Source of the DNA: Megalonaias nervosa
Taxonomy: Eukaryota; Mollusca; Bivalvia; Unionida; Unionidae
Length of the DNA: 64,000 nucleotides
NCBI GenBank assembly: GCA_016617855.1
Contig: JAECUM010093684.1
Location: forward strand, 37,148-101,147
Direction: 5' to 3'
The notes under the pieces: model-generated
What the model was told of the DNA's origin: nothing
Seen by the model: the letters and a program-made list of their open reading frames with translations, nothing else
Databases searched by the model: none
In this document: piece by piece, positions 50,001 to 53,350 of the stretch
How positions within the stretch are numbered: the first letter of the stretch is position 1
Layout of the letters: the number at the start of each line of letters is the position of its first letter
Program-made: the position numbers and the translations under genes

Positions 50001-50083
50001 GGACTGGCCATGACACCGAGTTTTTGCAGATGTGGTGGGACATCTTCATGGAATCTGTCCAACCTTTCTTGGATTCCTCCCTT
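3059..50083 (+). CDS. GYG1: Glycogenin gene, catalytic-domain part (five exons, gene span)
   Basis: Glycogenin is a cytosolic glycosyltransferase of family GT8. It uses UDP-glucose and Mn2+ to glucosylate one of its own tyrosines, making the primer that glycogen synthase extends. Joining exons 3061-3200, 28468-28642, 39481-39643, 44812-44938 and 49903-50083 gives 786 nt, or 262 codons without a stop. Every junction has GT/AG borders and matching phase. Visible motifs are an N-terminal AFVTLATND strand, TKLHCW near residues 84-89, the metal-binding DAD at 101-103, [16 protein letters not shown] sequence at 111-123, [11 protein letters not shown] at 126-136, GGDQG at 160-164, FYSYLPAFK at 193-201 with the expected acceptor Tyr194, VHFIG at 210-214 and KPW at 217-219. 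The domain has the usual family length. The C-terminal tail is missing. The symbol is by family similarity; GYG1 versus an invertebrate single-copy gene is not resolved. Confidence 0.95.
3305..3490 (+). repeat. SINE family A, degenerate copy
   Basis: Matches family A in order: AAAGTGGTCTAACGTGCTCT, a decayed internal promoter, TATGTGAGAAAGCTTGC, TAGCTTCCCATGGGTTGG and TTCTTCCTC. It lies about 100 bp inside the first coding intron. Both ends are blurred. Confidence 0.65.
3990..4740 (+). repeat. Degenerate tandem repeat, roughly 180-bp units
   Basis: Phrases such as GATGAAACTTGGCACATTAT, ACATTATCATTAGAAG and GGTCATGGGTCAGTATTTT recur with drift. A related fragment lies at 8440-8640. I see no coding potential; this resembles the decayed core arrays common in mollusc introns. 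Confidence 0.55.
5050..6305. repeat. 49-bp tandem satellite, about 25 copies
   Basis: A unit of about 49 bp repeats head to tail, with recurring words CAAGTACCCAAAGTGAAATC and GTGGACTCCATTGGACTGTA. Its most constant part is the 14-bp perfect palindrome GGACTGTACAGTCC. Some units are a few bases short. Because 49 leaves remainder 1 on division by 3, successive units rotate the frame, and long chance frames appear on both strands. They are not genes. Confidence 0.95.
6310..7490. other. Intron 1 sequence without recognised features
   Basis: AT-rich DNA after the satellite. Short open frames show no domain and no codon bias. Nothing repetitive stands out by eye. Confidence 0.5.
7490..7605 (+). 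repeat. SINE family A, 3' fragment
   Basis: Carries the family A tail: GGTTCATCTTCACCAAATAT, ACTGGCTGCCATTATAGCC and CTGAAAAATAGTGTTAAACC. The tRNA-like head is missing. Confidence 0.65.
7610..9540. other. Intron 1 sequence, mostly unassigned
   Basis: AT-rich, with one degenerate patch at 8440-8640 containing AAGGTCAAGGTCATGGGTGT that resembles the array at 4 kb. No coding exon or transposon end is recognised. Confidence 0.45.
9548..10262. mobile_element. Solo LTR-like element or short terminal-inverted-repeat transposon
   Basis: The 707-bp segment 9552-10258 begins TGTTACGTGTA and ends TACGTAACA, so it has LTR-style TG...CA ends within a 13-bp inverted repeat (one mismatch). CTAG flanks it on both sides (9548-9551 and 10259-10262), consistent with a 4-bp target duplication of a Gypsy-type solo LTR. 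Because CTAG is its own complement, a small DNA transposon with a longer inverted repeat cannot be excluded. It has no coding capacity and no partner LTR in the window. Confidence 0.6.
10263..11000. other. Intron 1 sequence between repeats
   Basis: No gene is seen. The part around 10870-10960 is loosely similar to 11230-11310 (both have a GCGGTTGTT... word and a following TCATAG), suggesting a decayed duplicated transposon end. Confidence 0.4.
11012..11107. repeat. Foldback hairpin, 30-bp arms
   Basis: The left arm at 11012-11041 and right arm at 11078-11107 are inverted repeats with 28 of 30 pairs matching, separated by a 36-nt loop. Similar short words flank it (GGAATAAT on the left, GGAAATAAT on the right), which may be a degenerate target duplication. 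A tiny foldback MITE is most likely. A transcribed hairpin RNA is possible but unsupported. Confidence 0.75.
11180..11490. repeat. Decayed transposon end, unassigned
   Basis: Contains repeated GGTGGTC and TCATAGCAG words (for example CAGGTGGTCACTCATAGCAG) and ends in TTTTTACTGTATTG, typical of inverted-repeat ends of DNA transposons. No partner end or target duplication is found. Confidence 0.35.
12005..12355. mobile_element. hAT-like transposon end with short ORF remnant
   Basis: The stretch ending GGTTGGGTACCACTGG, read on the minus strand, is CCAGTGGTACCCAACCTTTT, the classic start of many animal hAT elements. A 71-codon frame to its left (12005-12220) includes [11 protein letters not shown] but no recognisable domain. 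The opposite end was not found. Confidence 0.5.
12431..12457. repeat. (ACAT)n microsatellite
   Basis: Short perfect tetranucleotide run. Confidence 0.9.
12575..12810 (+). repeat. Dispersed repeat, copy 1 (partner at 48525-48770)
   Basis: Shares ordered words with 48525-48770: TATTTACCAGCT, CCTTATGATAATGTTACC versus CCTTATAATAATGTTGTCAC, CAGCTACTTTTGAC versus CAGCTCCCTTTCAG, and CTCTTGAGAAAATTTCTGGC versus CTCTTAAGAAAATTCCTGGC. It is probably part of a larger DNA transposon. Confidence 0.65.
13081..13404 (+). repeat. SINE family C, full copy with (CA)n tail
   Basis: The tRNA-like head has an A box (GGCCTAGTGGTTAGAG) and B box (GGGTTCGATCCCC near 13127-13139). The body follows, ending TTAAAAATCCAAATCACACA and a (CA)n run at about 13376-13403. 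This is the most intact family C head in the window. Confidence 0.9.
13490..14181 (+). repeat. Helitron-like degenerate core array with hairpin end, copy 1
   Basis: Roughly 130-150-bp units repeat TTCTCAAAAACTGCTGA, TTTGTACAGATGA and GGAAAGCATCCTGGCAT. The array closes at 14153-14181 with GTCAGGTGAGCATTTTGGGC then CTCTTGATG, a terminus shared with 43547, 46937 and 51232. The layout resembles Helitron-derived non-autonomous elements with tandem cores described in bivalves (pearl/HINE type). That family assignment is inferred. Confidence 0.6.
14190..15115. other. Intron 1 sequence, nothing recognised
   Basis: Short frames only, with no conserved domain or exon-like borders. Confidence 0.5.
15118..15305 (+). 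repeat. SINE family B, copy 1
   Basis: The tRNA-like head contains TGGTAGCTCAGTTGGTAAAG, a good A-box match. The body continues with ACCAGGGCAACTTGGTCTAG and ends in an A-rich tail AACCAACAAAACAAAAT. The B box has decayed, so it is not a functional tRNA. Confidence 0.7.
15310..17115. other. Intron 1 sequence, nothing recognised
   Basis: AT-rich, no exon or transposon end identified. A short frame at 16679-16885 shows no domain and is probably chance. Confidence 0.5.
17120..18845 (+). mobile_element. hAT-family DNA transposon with inverted repeats and target duplication
   Basis: A perfect 13-bp terminal inverted repeat, CATAGCTGCCAAT at 17126-17138 and its complement at 18825-18837, bounds about 1.7 kb. 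The flanks carry AACGTGCA (17120-17127) and AATGTGCA (18838-18845), 7 of 8 bases identical, as expected for the 8-bp hAT duplication; the left copy overlaps the first two TIR bases, so the exact border is uncertain by 2 bp. Inside are both termini of a hAT transposase. The central catalytic portion is missing. Confidence 0.85.
17422..18688 (+). pseudogene. hAT transposase remnant, frameshifted and internally deleted
   Basis: The N-terminal piece (17422-17706) begins [11 protein letters not shown] and carries a BED-like zinc finger: Cys-x2-Cys in FCKLCNCDF, then HEKANKH with the paired histidines. Reading continues in another frame to a stop at 17918, with [15 protein letters not shown] gap without homology follows. 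The C-terminal piece (about 18147-18557) carries the hAT dimerisation signature [13 protein letters not shown], then continues after another shift with [14 protein letters not shown] to a stop at 18688. At least two frameshifts and loss of the catalytic core make it inactive. The C-terminal motif identifies the family clearly. Confidence 0.85.
18960..19165 (-). repeat. SINE family B, copy 2
   Basis: On the minus strand it starts AGTAGCTCAACTGGTAGAGC (A box) with a B box GGGTTTGATACC, then a body with GGCCAGTCTGGGTAAGCTGC. It ends in an A-rich tail (seen here as TTTTTTTGTTTTC at about 18964). Confidence 0.8.
19198..19407 (-). repeat. SINE family A, copy adjacent to family B
   Basis: Reverse-oriented: AGGCTATACATGGTGGCCAG, CAAGCTTTCTCACGTGCCCC, GATTCGAACCCAC (B-box complement) and ACCAGTCGGCCACCCAGGAC. 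It is separated from the family B copy by only about 30 bp. Confidence 0.75.
19420..20985. other. Intron 1 sequence, nothing recognised
   Basis: Short open frames only, no domains. Contains a poly-C run near 20857. Confidence 0.5.
21190..21227. repeat. (CT)n microsatellite
   Basis: Almost perfect CT run inside a unit of the degenerate array. Confidence 0.95.
22408..22707 (+). repeat. SINE family C, 5'-truncated, inserted in the array
   Basis: Body and tail of family C at 22416-22699, lacking the A-box head. An 8-bp repeat, ATATTTCA, sits at 22408-22415 and 22700-22707. Removing the SINE restores the array phrase ATATTTCA followed by TGATTTGCTGGCTTGG, so the SINE arrived after the array formed. 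Confidence 0.85.
23640..24365 (+). repeat. Unassigned intron sequence with a decayed SINE family A copy
   Basis: Between about 23840 and 24036 the order of words follows family A (a B-box-like GTGTGAGTTTGGCTC, GTTCTTCTTCAACC, ATATTATGGCCACCATG, CTGAAAAATGGCATTTAG), ending in a C10 run. Outside this nothing is recognised. Confidence 0.5.
24366..24515 (-). repeat. SINE family B, decayed copy
   Basis: Parallels 18960-19110: TTGGCACTTTTAACACATTA, ATGCAGAAGATGGGAGCC, TTTTTCCAAGGAGAGACC and GCAGCTAACTAATGGGCTGG. The tRNA-like end has decayed. Confidence 0.6.
24812..24850. repeat. (GT)n(GA)n compound microsatellite
   Basis: GT run followed directly by a GA run. Confidence 0.95.
24860..25925. other. 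Intron 1 sequence, nothing recognised
   Basis: AT-rich with poly-T tracts at 25597-25625. No exon-like segment. Confidence 0.5.
25933..27459. mobile_element. hAT-like non-autonomous element with 14-bp inverted repeats
   Basis: The ends are CAGGGGTCAGGCTA (25933-25946) and the complement of CAGGGGTCACGCTA (27446-27459), 13 of 14 matching. CAGGGGT ends are usual for hAT elements. Subterminal words GAGAAGCGACTTCTCC (left) and CGAAGT/CTTCGCC (right) recur. No clear 8-bp duplication is visible and no transposase is encoded. A (TA)n(GA)n microsatellite lies within. Confidence 0.65.
26040..26096. repeat. (TA)n(GA)n compound microsatellite
   Basis: Short TA run followed by a long GA run, inside the hAT-like element. 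Confidence 0.95.
27465..28280. other. Intron 1 sequence, nothing recognised
   Basis: No repeat or exon assigned. Short chance frames only. Confidence 0.5.
28285..28407 (+). repeat. SINE family A head, 60 bp upstream of glycogenin exon 2
   Basis: Well-preserved tRNA-like head: GGGGCCCTGAGTGGCTGAGT, AAAGCGCTATCCGTTACGGA and GGGTTCAAGTCTC, then AATGTGGGTATGTGAGAAAG. The 3' half is absent. Confidence 0.8.
28468..28642 (+). CDS. GYG1: Glycogenin coding exon 2 (residues 47-105)
   Basis: The acceptor CCTACAG ends at 28467. The first base completes the Arg codon left open by exon 1. The exon encodes the segment running from [10 protein letters not shown] to the catalytic-site strand VFLDADTL. It holds TKLHCW, whose lysine (85) corresponds to the conserved active-site lysine, and both aspartates of the DxD motif (101 and 103) that bind Mn2+ and the UDP phosphates. 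The donor is TTG|GTCAGT at 28643, phase 0. Reading past it meets a stop within three codons. A truncated SINE ends about 60 bp upstream of this exon, so the branch-point region lies next to repeat sequence. Confidence 0.95.
28645..30080. other. Intron 2, first part
   Basis: No recognised repeat or exon. The frame at 29117-29386 (89 codons) has no domain and no consistent splice borders. Confidence 0.45.
30081..30439 (+). repeat. SINE family C with long target duplication
   Basis: Full-length copy at 30095-30426: A box GGCCTGGTGGTTAAAG, B box GGTTCAAACCCC, and tail TTAAAAATCCAAATCATACA followed by ACAC repeats. ATTAATGCAAGTCA at 30081-30094 and ATTAATGCAGTCA at 30427-30439 form a target duplication with one base gap. 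Confidence 0.9.
30539..30810 (-). repeat. SINE family A, best-preserved copy
   Basis: Occupies 30550-30799 in reverse orientation: a (CAA)n tail (seen as GTTGTTGTTGTTG), GGCTATACATGGCGGCCAG, and at the far end the complement of GGGGCCCTGAGTGGCCCAGT. CGTATGTTTGT is duplicated at 30539-30549 and 30800-30810. Confidence 0.88.
31400..31930 (+). pseudogene. DIRS Gag-like remnant
   Basis: A frame containing [20 protein letters not shown] near 31450-31510, followed by the 146-codon frame 31487-31927 in another phase. Assignment rests on position ahead of the reverse transcriptase and on composition, not on a firm motif. It contains in-frame stops. Confidence 0.4.
32260..33300 (+). pseudogene. DIRS reverse transcriptase remnant (interrupted)
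   Basis: Read across several frames: [17 protein letters not shown] at about 32390-32440 (fingers motif), [13 protein letters not shown] at about 32467-32505, a QDVYF palm segment after 32955, and [20 protein letters not shown] at about 33228-33285, the thumb signature typical of DIRS. The catalytic YLDD equivalent near 33150 has decayed to FLDG. Multiple stops and frame changes make it non-functional. The insertion at 32543-32950 splits it just before QDVYF. Confidence 0.8.
32531..32962. mobile_element. 408-bp insertion inside the DIRS reverse transcriptase, 12-bp target duplication
   Basis: TCAGTCTTCAGG occurs at 32531-32542 and again at 32951-32962. Removing one copy plus the 408 bp between them rejoins the reverse transcriptase frame directly upstream of QDVYF. 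The insert holds a 100-codon open frame (32554-32856) without recognisable homology and a (GAT)n run near 32892. A 12-bp duplication suits LINE-type retroposition, but there is no clear poly-A tail or tRNA head. Confidence 0.75.
33560..33860 (+). pseudogene. DIRS RNase H remnant
   Basis: [18 protein letters not shown] near 33612-33665 matches the first RNase H acidic motif (YTDxS...GWGAHL). [14 protein letters not shown] near 33768-33812 matches the SDNxTVVAYL motif. Frame changes lie between them. Confidence 0.75.
34040..34470 (+). pseudogene. DIRS tyrosine recombinase, N-terminal remnant
   Basis: [17 protein letters not shown] (about 34100-34150) and, one frame over, [10 protein letters not shown]...[10 protein letters not shown] (about 34154-34245) match the core-binding domain of DIRS recombinases (WC...P...ADFL...TIKGYRSA). 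PPNEASLE near 34430 resembles the following PFEPLxxASL segment. The catalytic R-H-R-Y part is not seen. Confidence 0.65.
34475..35515. other. Intron 2 sequence after the DIRS remnant
   Basis: No firm feature. It may include the DIRS 3' end. Open frames of 60-66 codons have no domain. Confidence 0.4.
35520..39365 (+). repeat. Composite dispersed repeat, copy 1 (split by the TIR element)
   Basis: The left part is a degenerate array of about 150-bp units (TCCTAAATGAAAATGGTAC-like, GCCATTTTGGCCATC, CTGAAAATCTTGTTATTG, CATGGGGTTTTCAC) from 35520 to about 36445. The array resumes at about 38640 and is followed from about 38920 to 39365 by a 450-bp module that also follows such an array at 61700-62175 (shared TTTGTGGATATATCT, TTTGATATGTTGGAGTTTC, TTTTTGGCCAGT). 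Intervening 36450-38634 is a later insertion. Confidence 0.65.
36450..38634. mobile_element. 2.2-kb terminal-inverted-repeat element rich in TCCGAGG words
   Basis: The ends CGGCTGTACATATTCAGAGG... (36450-36471) and the complement of ...AACCTCGGAAAATGTACAGCCG (38613-38634) are inverted repeats, 20 of 22 matching. Clusters of TCCGAGG, TCCAAGG and TTTCCTAGG words, in both orientations, fill roughly 250-350 bp inside each end, so the ends could fold extensively. The element sits inside a repeat unit whose flanks match on both sides. CCCT occurs just outside each end, possibly a short target duplication. No transposase is recognised; the superfamily is unknown. Confidence 0.75.
39481..39643 (+). 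CDS. GYG1: Glycogenin coding exon 3 (residues 106-160)
   Basis: The acceptor is TATCTTGCAG at 39480, phase 0. The exon begins with VIQNVDELF and continues through [19 protein letters not shown], the most conserved stretch of the family, which lines the sugar-nucleotide pocket. It ends in KGSFD plus one base of Gly160. The donor G|GTGAGG lies at 39644. The join to exon 4 restores SFDGGDQG, matching the family exactly across the junction. Confidence 0.96.
39765..39965 (+). repeat. SINE family D, copy 1
   Basis: tRNA-like head TACAGTGCCTCAGTGGTTAA with a B-box-like GTGCACTCGATCCTGC, then CTTGGGCAAGGCGCTTCATT and a tail with GTGCCATAAAATACC. It matches 62345-62530 in order. It lies about 120 bp downstream of glycogenin exon 3. 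Confidence 0.75.
40872..42908 (-). mobile_element. Tigger/pogo-type transposon, internally deleted
   Basis: Inverted repeats CACCACTCTCTCGATAACTC (40874-40893) and the complement of CACCACTCCCTCAATAACTC (42887-42906) match at 18 of 20 positions. TA dinucleotides flank both ends (40872-40873 and 42907-42908), the hallmark of Tc1/mariner-superfamily insertion. Subterminal GCGAGTTATC words repeat within both ends. At 2.0 kb the element encodes the DNA-binding part of the transposase but no DDE catalytic domain. Confidence 0.9.
41512..42079 (-). pseudogene. Tigger-like transposase remnant (CENP-B-type DNA-binding part)
   Basis: The likely original start is at 42079 ([13 protein letters not shown]...), with a one-base shift before the 172-codon frame 42030-41512. 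The frame has a pipsqueak-type helix-turn-helix ([17 protein letters not shown]) and a CENP-B-type DNA-binding domain ([12 protein letters not shown] ... [13 protein letters not shown]). It then jumps to KKLTDFFKM and stops; such a DFFK ending normally closes a full-length Tigger protein after the DDE domain. The remnant is therefore an N-to-C fusion produced by internal deletion. A DNA-binding-only protein could in principle act as a repressor or be co-opted, but the shift near the start argues against expression. Confidence 0.85.
43614..43878. repeat. 20-bp minisatellite, about 13 copies
   Basis: Unit TTTAGACTGAATCTAGTCAA with few substitutions (for example CTATTCAA and CTGGTCAA variants). 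It starts about 40 bp after the Helitron-like terminus. TAGACTGAATCTA is partly self-complementary. Confidence 0.95.
44812..44938 (+). CDS. GYG1: Glycogenin coding exon 4 (residues 160-202, acceptor tyrosine)
   Basis: The acceptor CGTTGCAG ends at 44811. The exon encodes [10 protein letters not shown], with the conserved catalytic Asp/Gln pair (162-163), KHLPFVFN, and FYSYLPAFK. Tyr194 in that last motif aligns with the autoglucosylated tyrosine of vertebrate glycogenin-1 (Tyr195 counting Met), so this protein should be a competent primer rather than a glycogenin-like paralogue lacking the acceptor. The exon ends with two bases of Gln202. The donor CA|GTAAGT at 44939 is a strong consensus. 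A small hAT-like element starts about 100 bp downstream. Confidence 0.96.
45028..45524. mobile_element. hAT-like MITE, about 483 bp
   Basis: The end ATGCATGGTTTGTACAAC (from 45035) is mirrored by GTTGTATGAACCATGTGAT (to 45517), an imperfect inverted repeat. TGTACTG flanks both sides (45028-45034 and 45518-45524), 7 bases with a mismatch in the eighth, fitting hAT. Internal CCTTGAATTT words next to the ends occur in many animal hAT families. Non-coding. Confidence 0.65.
45530..46130. other. Intron 4 sequence, nothing recognised
   Basis: AT-rich non-coding DNA without assigned repeats. Confidence 0.45.
46138..46215 (+). mobile_element. hAT-like element end fragment
   Basis: CAGGCATGTCTAACCCACTG then GGGGCAGGTGGCCC follows the usual pattern of hAT 5' ends of the CAGGGGTGTCCAAC type. 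No partner end found. Confidence 0.4.
46560..46977 (+). repeat. Helitron-like degenerate array with hairpin end, copy 3
   Basis: Units contain GATTTGTACAGAAGGATTC and CAACAGAAAGCTTCCTGCTG. The end at 46937-46976 reads GTCATGTGAGCAATCTCAGG then CCCATGTGGGTCTCATGTTT. GGCCCATGTGGGTC is a near-perfect palindrome. Confidence 0.65.
47291..47490 (+). repeat. 37-bp tandem repeat, locus 1 (about 5 copies)
   Basis: GACCATTATTGGAGTGAAAT recurs at 47300, 47337, 47374, 47411 and 47448, an exact 37-bp spacing. Confidence 0.9.
47948..48181 (+). pseudogene. Lysine-rich ORF with a CxxC knuckle, probable transposase N-terminal fragment
   Basis: A 77-codon frame. From the internal Met (47969) it reads [20 protein letters not shown], then a basic KKRKKR stretch, RWLGNYKEK and [10 protein letters not shown] basic N terminus, a tryptophan segment and a CxxC resemble the start of hAT or ZMYM-like transposon proteins, but the paired histidines are missing and the frame stops. 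It lies between the two 37-bp repeat loci, with a dispersed repeat downstream. Function not assigned. Confidence 0.35.
48525..48770 (+). repeat. Dispersed repeat, copy 2 (partner at 12575-12810)
   Basis: See 12575-12810 for shared words. The flanks differ, so it is an interspersed rather than a local duplication. Confidence 0.65.
48805..49000 (+). repeat. 37-bp repeat, locus 2 (diverged)
   Basis: TTTGACTATTACTGGAGTGA, TTTGACAATTATTGGCGTGA and GAAATTATGGTACCTATAAT recur with more drift than at 47.3 kb. The two loci are about 1.3 kb apart. Confidence 0.7.
49093..49180 (+). mobile_element. hAT-like element end fragment
   Basis: CATAGGTTCTCAAACTGGTA followed by GTGGACCACTGATGGTCTGT has the pattern of animal hAT ends (CAGTGGTTCTCAAACTG...GGACCAC). 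No partner end. Confidence 0.5.
49903..50083 (+). CDS. GYG1: Glycogenin coding exon 5 (residues 202-262, end of catalytic domain)
   Basis: The acceptor TCCTTTACAG ends at 49902. The exon encodes [12 protein letters not shown], with metal-binding His211, then KPWHHTYN and a tail [10 protein letters not shown], the helix that closes the GT8 domain. The exon ends in phase 0 after DSSL. The donor CTT|GTAAGT at 50084 is strong. Reading on would add a short intron-encoded tail to a TAA at 50111, so intron retention could in principle give a truncated but catalytically complete protein. That is not supported by anything else here. Confidence 0.95.
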
Positions 50084-50284
50084 GTAAGTATCCACCCAGG
50101 TAATGGGAGTTAAATAATAGTTGATATGGCAGCAGTAAACATGGTGGTTTTTCACCTCTCTGGTCCAAGGTTCAATCCTTGGTTCCAGGATCTGCCAATT
50201 CTAGTGGTTATCCCTCTGAAGCTGGTTTTTTGTTTTGGAGTTGGTGGTTCTCTTCAAGACCACCAATCATGCCAACATTGAGCT

Positions 50285-51273
50285 CATTAGAGGGTGTATA
50301 ATATGTATTGTCTGAACTTGCGATAAAATTGACACAAAATAAATTTGAAATTAAGTACCTGTATAATTAGGAAGATATCGGTTATTTGCACATGAATTTG
50401 AACAAAGGATGCTGATCTGGCCACCATTACAGAGAATAGAAAAACTTTAATAGACTTTTTCTCAAAAATTGTATGGCAATTTTTGCCAGAAAGGAAAGAA
50501 AGCATCAAGTCGAGAGAGGCTTTGGGATTTGTACGAATGATGCAGATCCACCATCAGGTTTTGACTGCTGTTACTAAAAATAGAAAAGCATTTGAATGAC
50601 ATCTTTGCAAATTGTGCTGAACAGAATTTGCCGAACTTTGACAAAAAGCTCTCTGACATTAAGGTTTTTAAAGTTTATACAATTGATGCCATTCCACCAT
50701 CAAATTGTGGCAGTTAATACCAAATTTAGATAAACTTGAAAACTGCTCAGGTGAATTTGATCAAAGTGTACAGAAAGCACCAGAGCAGCTTGAAGGGTTT
50801 TCAGATTCGTGCAAGTGGTGCCCATCCAACATCAGGCATGCCAGTGTTACTATAACAAACAAAAACTTATAACTTATTGTCATAAGCTGCTCAACAAAAT
50901 TTTACCATATTTGACATTAAGTGTCCTACCTCGAAGGCTTTCAGAATGTATCCAAATGATGCCAAATCTCATAAAATTAGATAAAAACATTTCTGTTACT
51001 TTATCTCAAAATGTAAGAAAGAAGCCTCCTATAAAGGCCATGCAGTATTGGACAAATAATGCTCTGTGCCGTTTAATATCAATTTATATACAAAATATAG
51101 AGAAAACATCAAACCATTGTTTTCATAATACATGCAGTCACTAGCTTAGGAGGAAATATCTTCAGAAAGCATCCTACTGATTCATATTTTCAGGACAACT
51201 GCTCTTTAATTTGACCGTTAGGCAGACATCAGTCAAGTGAGCAGTCAAGGTCCACTTATGGTCTCTTGTTTTT
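50285..51273 (+). repeat. Helitron-like degenerate array with hairpin end, copy 4
   Basis: Six or so units of about 150 bp share AAAATAGAAAAGCATTTGAA, CAGAAAGCACCAGAGC-like and GATGCCATTCCACCATCA words. The array ends at 51232-51273 with GTCAAGTGAGCAGTCAAGGT and closes CTCTTGTTTTT. It is the clearest example of the family in this window, about 200 bp downstream of glycogenin exon 5. Confidence 0.7.
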
Positions 51274-51279
51274 ACATGA

Positions 51280-53345
51280 TTTAACCATTATCAGGACAAT
51301 TTGATTTAATTTTGCTCCCAATGGAATGAAAGGGAAGCCAGTAAAATCATGGCTGTGGTGGCAATCTTTGTCAAATGAAATAAAAATATTGCAAAGATGC
51401 CAGCAACATATGTCGTCTGATATACTAAATTTTACTGCATTGATCTTTTCAGATGTATATTCTCTCATCAGTATCTGTTGTGTAAAAGTTGATTGATTTT
51501 CTTCTCTTGTAAGGCTTTGGTTGTTCAATTCATGTCTATTTCTTGCTTGAAGCATCTGGTCACCATATGAAATTTGAATATGTTGACTAAAAATAATTTT
51601 TTTTATATACCCACTGCTTCTGGTGGGGCTTCTTGATTTGGATTTCTCAATCTGTGTGTCCATCTGACTTTTGGGAAATGTGTTAGCTTCATTGTACAGA
51701 AACTATCTGTTGTAGATGATTTAAAATCTGATTATGTGTTTATGTCGAATAATTAATTAGATTGTTACGTCATTAATCCATATTTAATACATTTTTTTAC
51801 TTTTTGGAAAGGAACTCTTTGTGGGAAAACCTTGTAAGCATGTTTCACAAAAACTACTGAACATAGACAGATGAAACAAGCAGTTAAGGTTTATGTGCCA
51901 TTAAAGAGACTTGTGCATTCTTTTGAAAACTAACATATTGAACAGTTCAGACTTTTAACTTTTTTTTAATGAAAACCATGTCAGCCATACATGCCGACCA
52001 TTATGCTTTTTATCACCAAATTACATCTGATAACTGCCTGTATGTAGATTACACTTTTCTGGTATATTACAAGATAAAATAAAAATAAAGGAATACAATT
52101 TGTTTGTCATTTATATTATCATATCTTTAATTCCACAAACCATAAAAATTAGAGAATATTCTAAAAAAGAAAGACTGCTGCATCAGAATAGTGTAAGAGC
52201 TAATTTTTTCCATCATAAATCTACATGTCCTTTTCTAATTTTCTGTTTATAGCAACTGTATGGGGCCTATTCCAAGAAAACAGACTGATTTCTCTAATTT
52301 AAAACTTTGCCTTGAAGATTCATTATGTTGATAATCAAGTTATTTAGCGGACTCATCTGTACTTTTAAAGAAAATAGCTCCAGATGTTAAGCAAAATGGG
52401 GTTTTATGATTTTACTTGTGGATGAAAATTCTTAGATCAGAGGGGTCTTTTTAAAATTCAAAACATGTCCAATCAGAAAAAGGATAAATCAACCCCACTG
52501 TACAAATTGGCAAAGAAGAATAAAGATGCATATTAGAGTGAAGCAATACAGCACTCAGATTGAACTCATTGCAGAATTTGTGGTTTTCACGATCATTTTG
52601 CAAAAGTTTGACCTGTAGAATATTTAAAGTTAGTGTTGAATATAAGTAATTTTTCAGGTTTTTTTTTGTTTGTATTCTGGTTCTAACCCCATGGATTTTG
52701 CCCATTTTTCCAAATATTTTGACTGCAGATCCAGGTTTAGTAATAAATATAAATGTACATTTTTCATACAGTTTACTGTAATTATGGCATATAATATATT
52801 AGATATCATGTCGTAGCCTTAATGTAGATGCATTAATATTAGTAGTAGTTATATATTTATTAAATTTTTATTCTCAGATTAATTTTTTTGGCCACTTATA
52901 TTAGCATATATTATGCTTATACCTCCCTGGGTTGGCATGTATGAATGGAGCAAAAACAAGGCACTCATCATAGACATATGAGATTTCGGAGGCATATTTG
53001 CGTGCATATGTAGATAGTAAATTTTTCTTCATTTTTTAAAATGGGATTTTTACAGGTCATTTTTTAAAATTTTAGTCTGCAGTAGATGAATGGATGTTTT
53101 ACAAAGACAAACCAATTTTTTATGTTTTTCATTTTTAAAGTTTAGAGAAATGTGTCCATTCCCCATCTTGAATAGGTATGGAAAATTTGCATATATATAA
53201 GCTGCCAAAAATTGTCATATATATAGCATTTTCATACATGTGGTTCAAAATGGAAAGTGTGTTTAGATCGATTGTCTCAGATGACATGAGTCTTCCCCAA
53301 CATCTATTTCATCTATTAGAAAATAAATTACAGTGACATCCAAAA
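51280..53345. other. Intron 5 sequence, nothing recognised
   Basis: Very AT-rich. A 135-codon minus-strand frame at 51256-51663 and others show no domain and no coding bias. No repeat assigned. Confidence 0.45.
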
Positions 53346-53350
53346 TGCTG

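Noticed and set aside
50155..50285. Additional SINE downstream of exon 5 (B-box-like AAGGTTCAATCCTTGG)
   Set aside because: No A box, no match to the other SINE families here and no target duplication.
51256..51663. 135-codon minus-strand frame
   Set aside because: No recognisable domain, low-complexity composition, overlaps the Helitron-like terminus.
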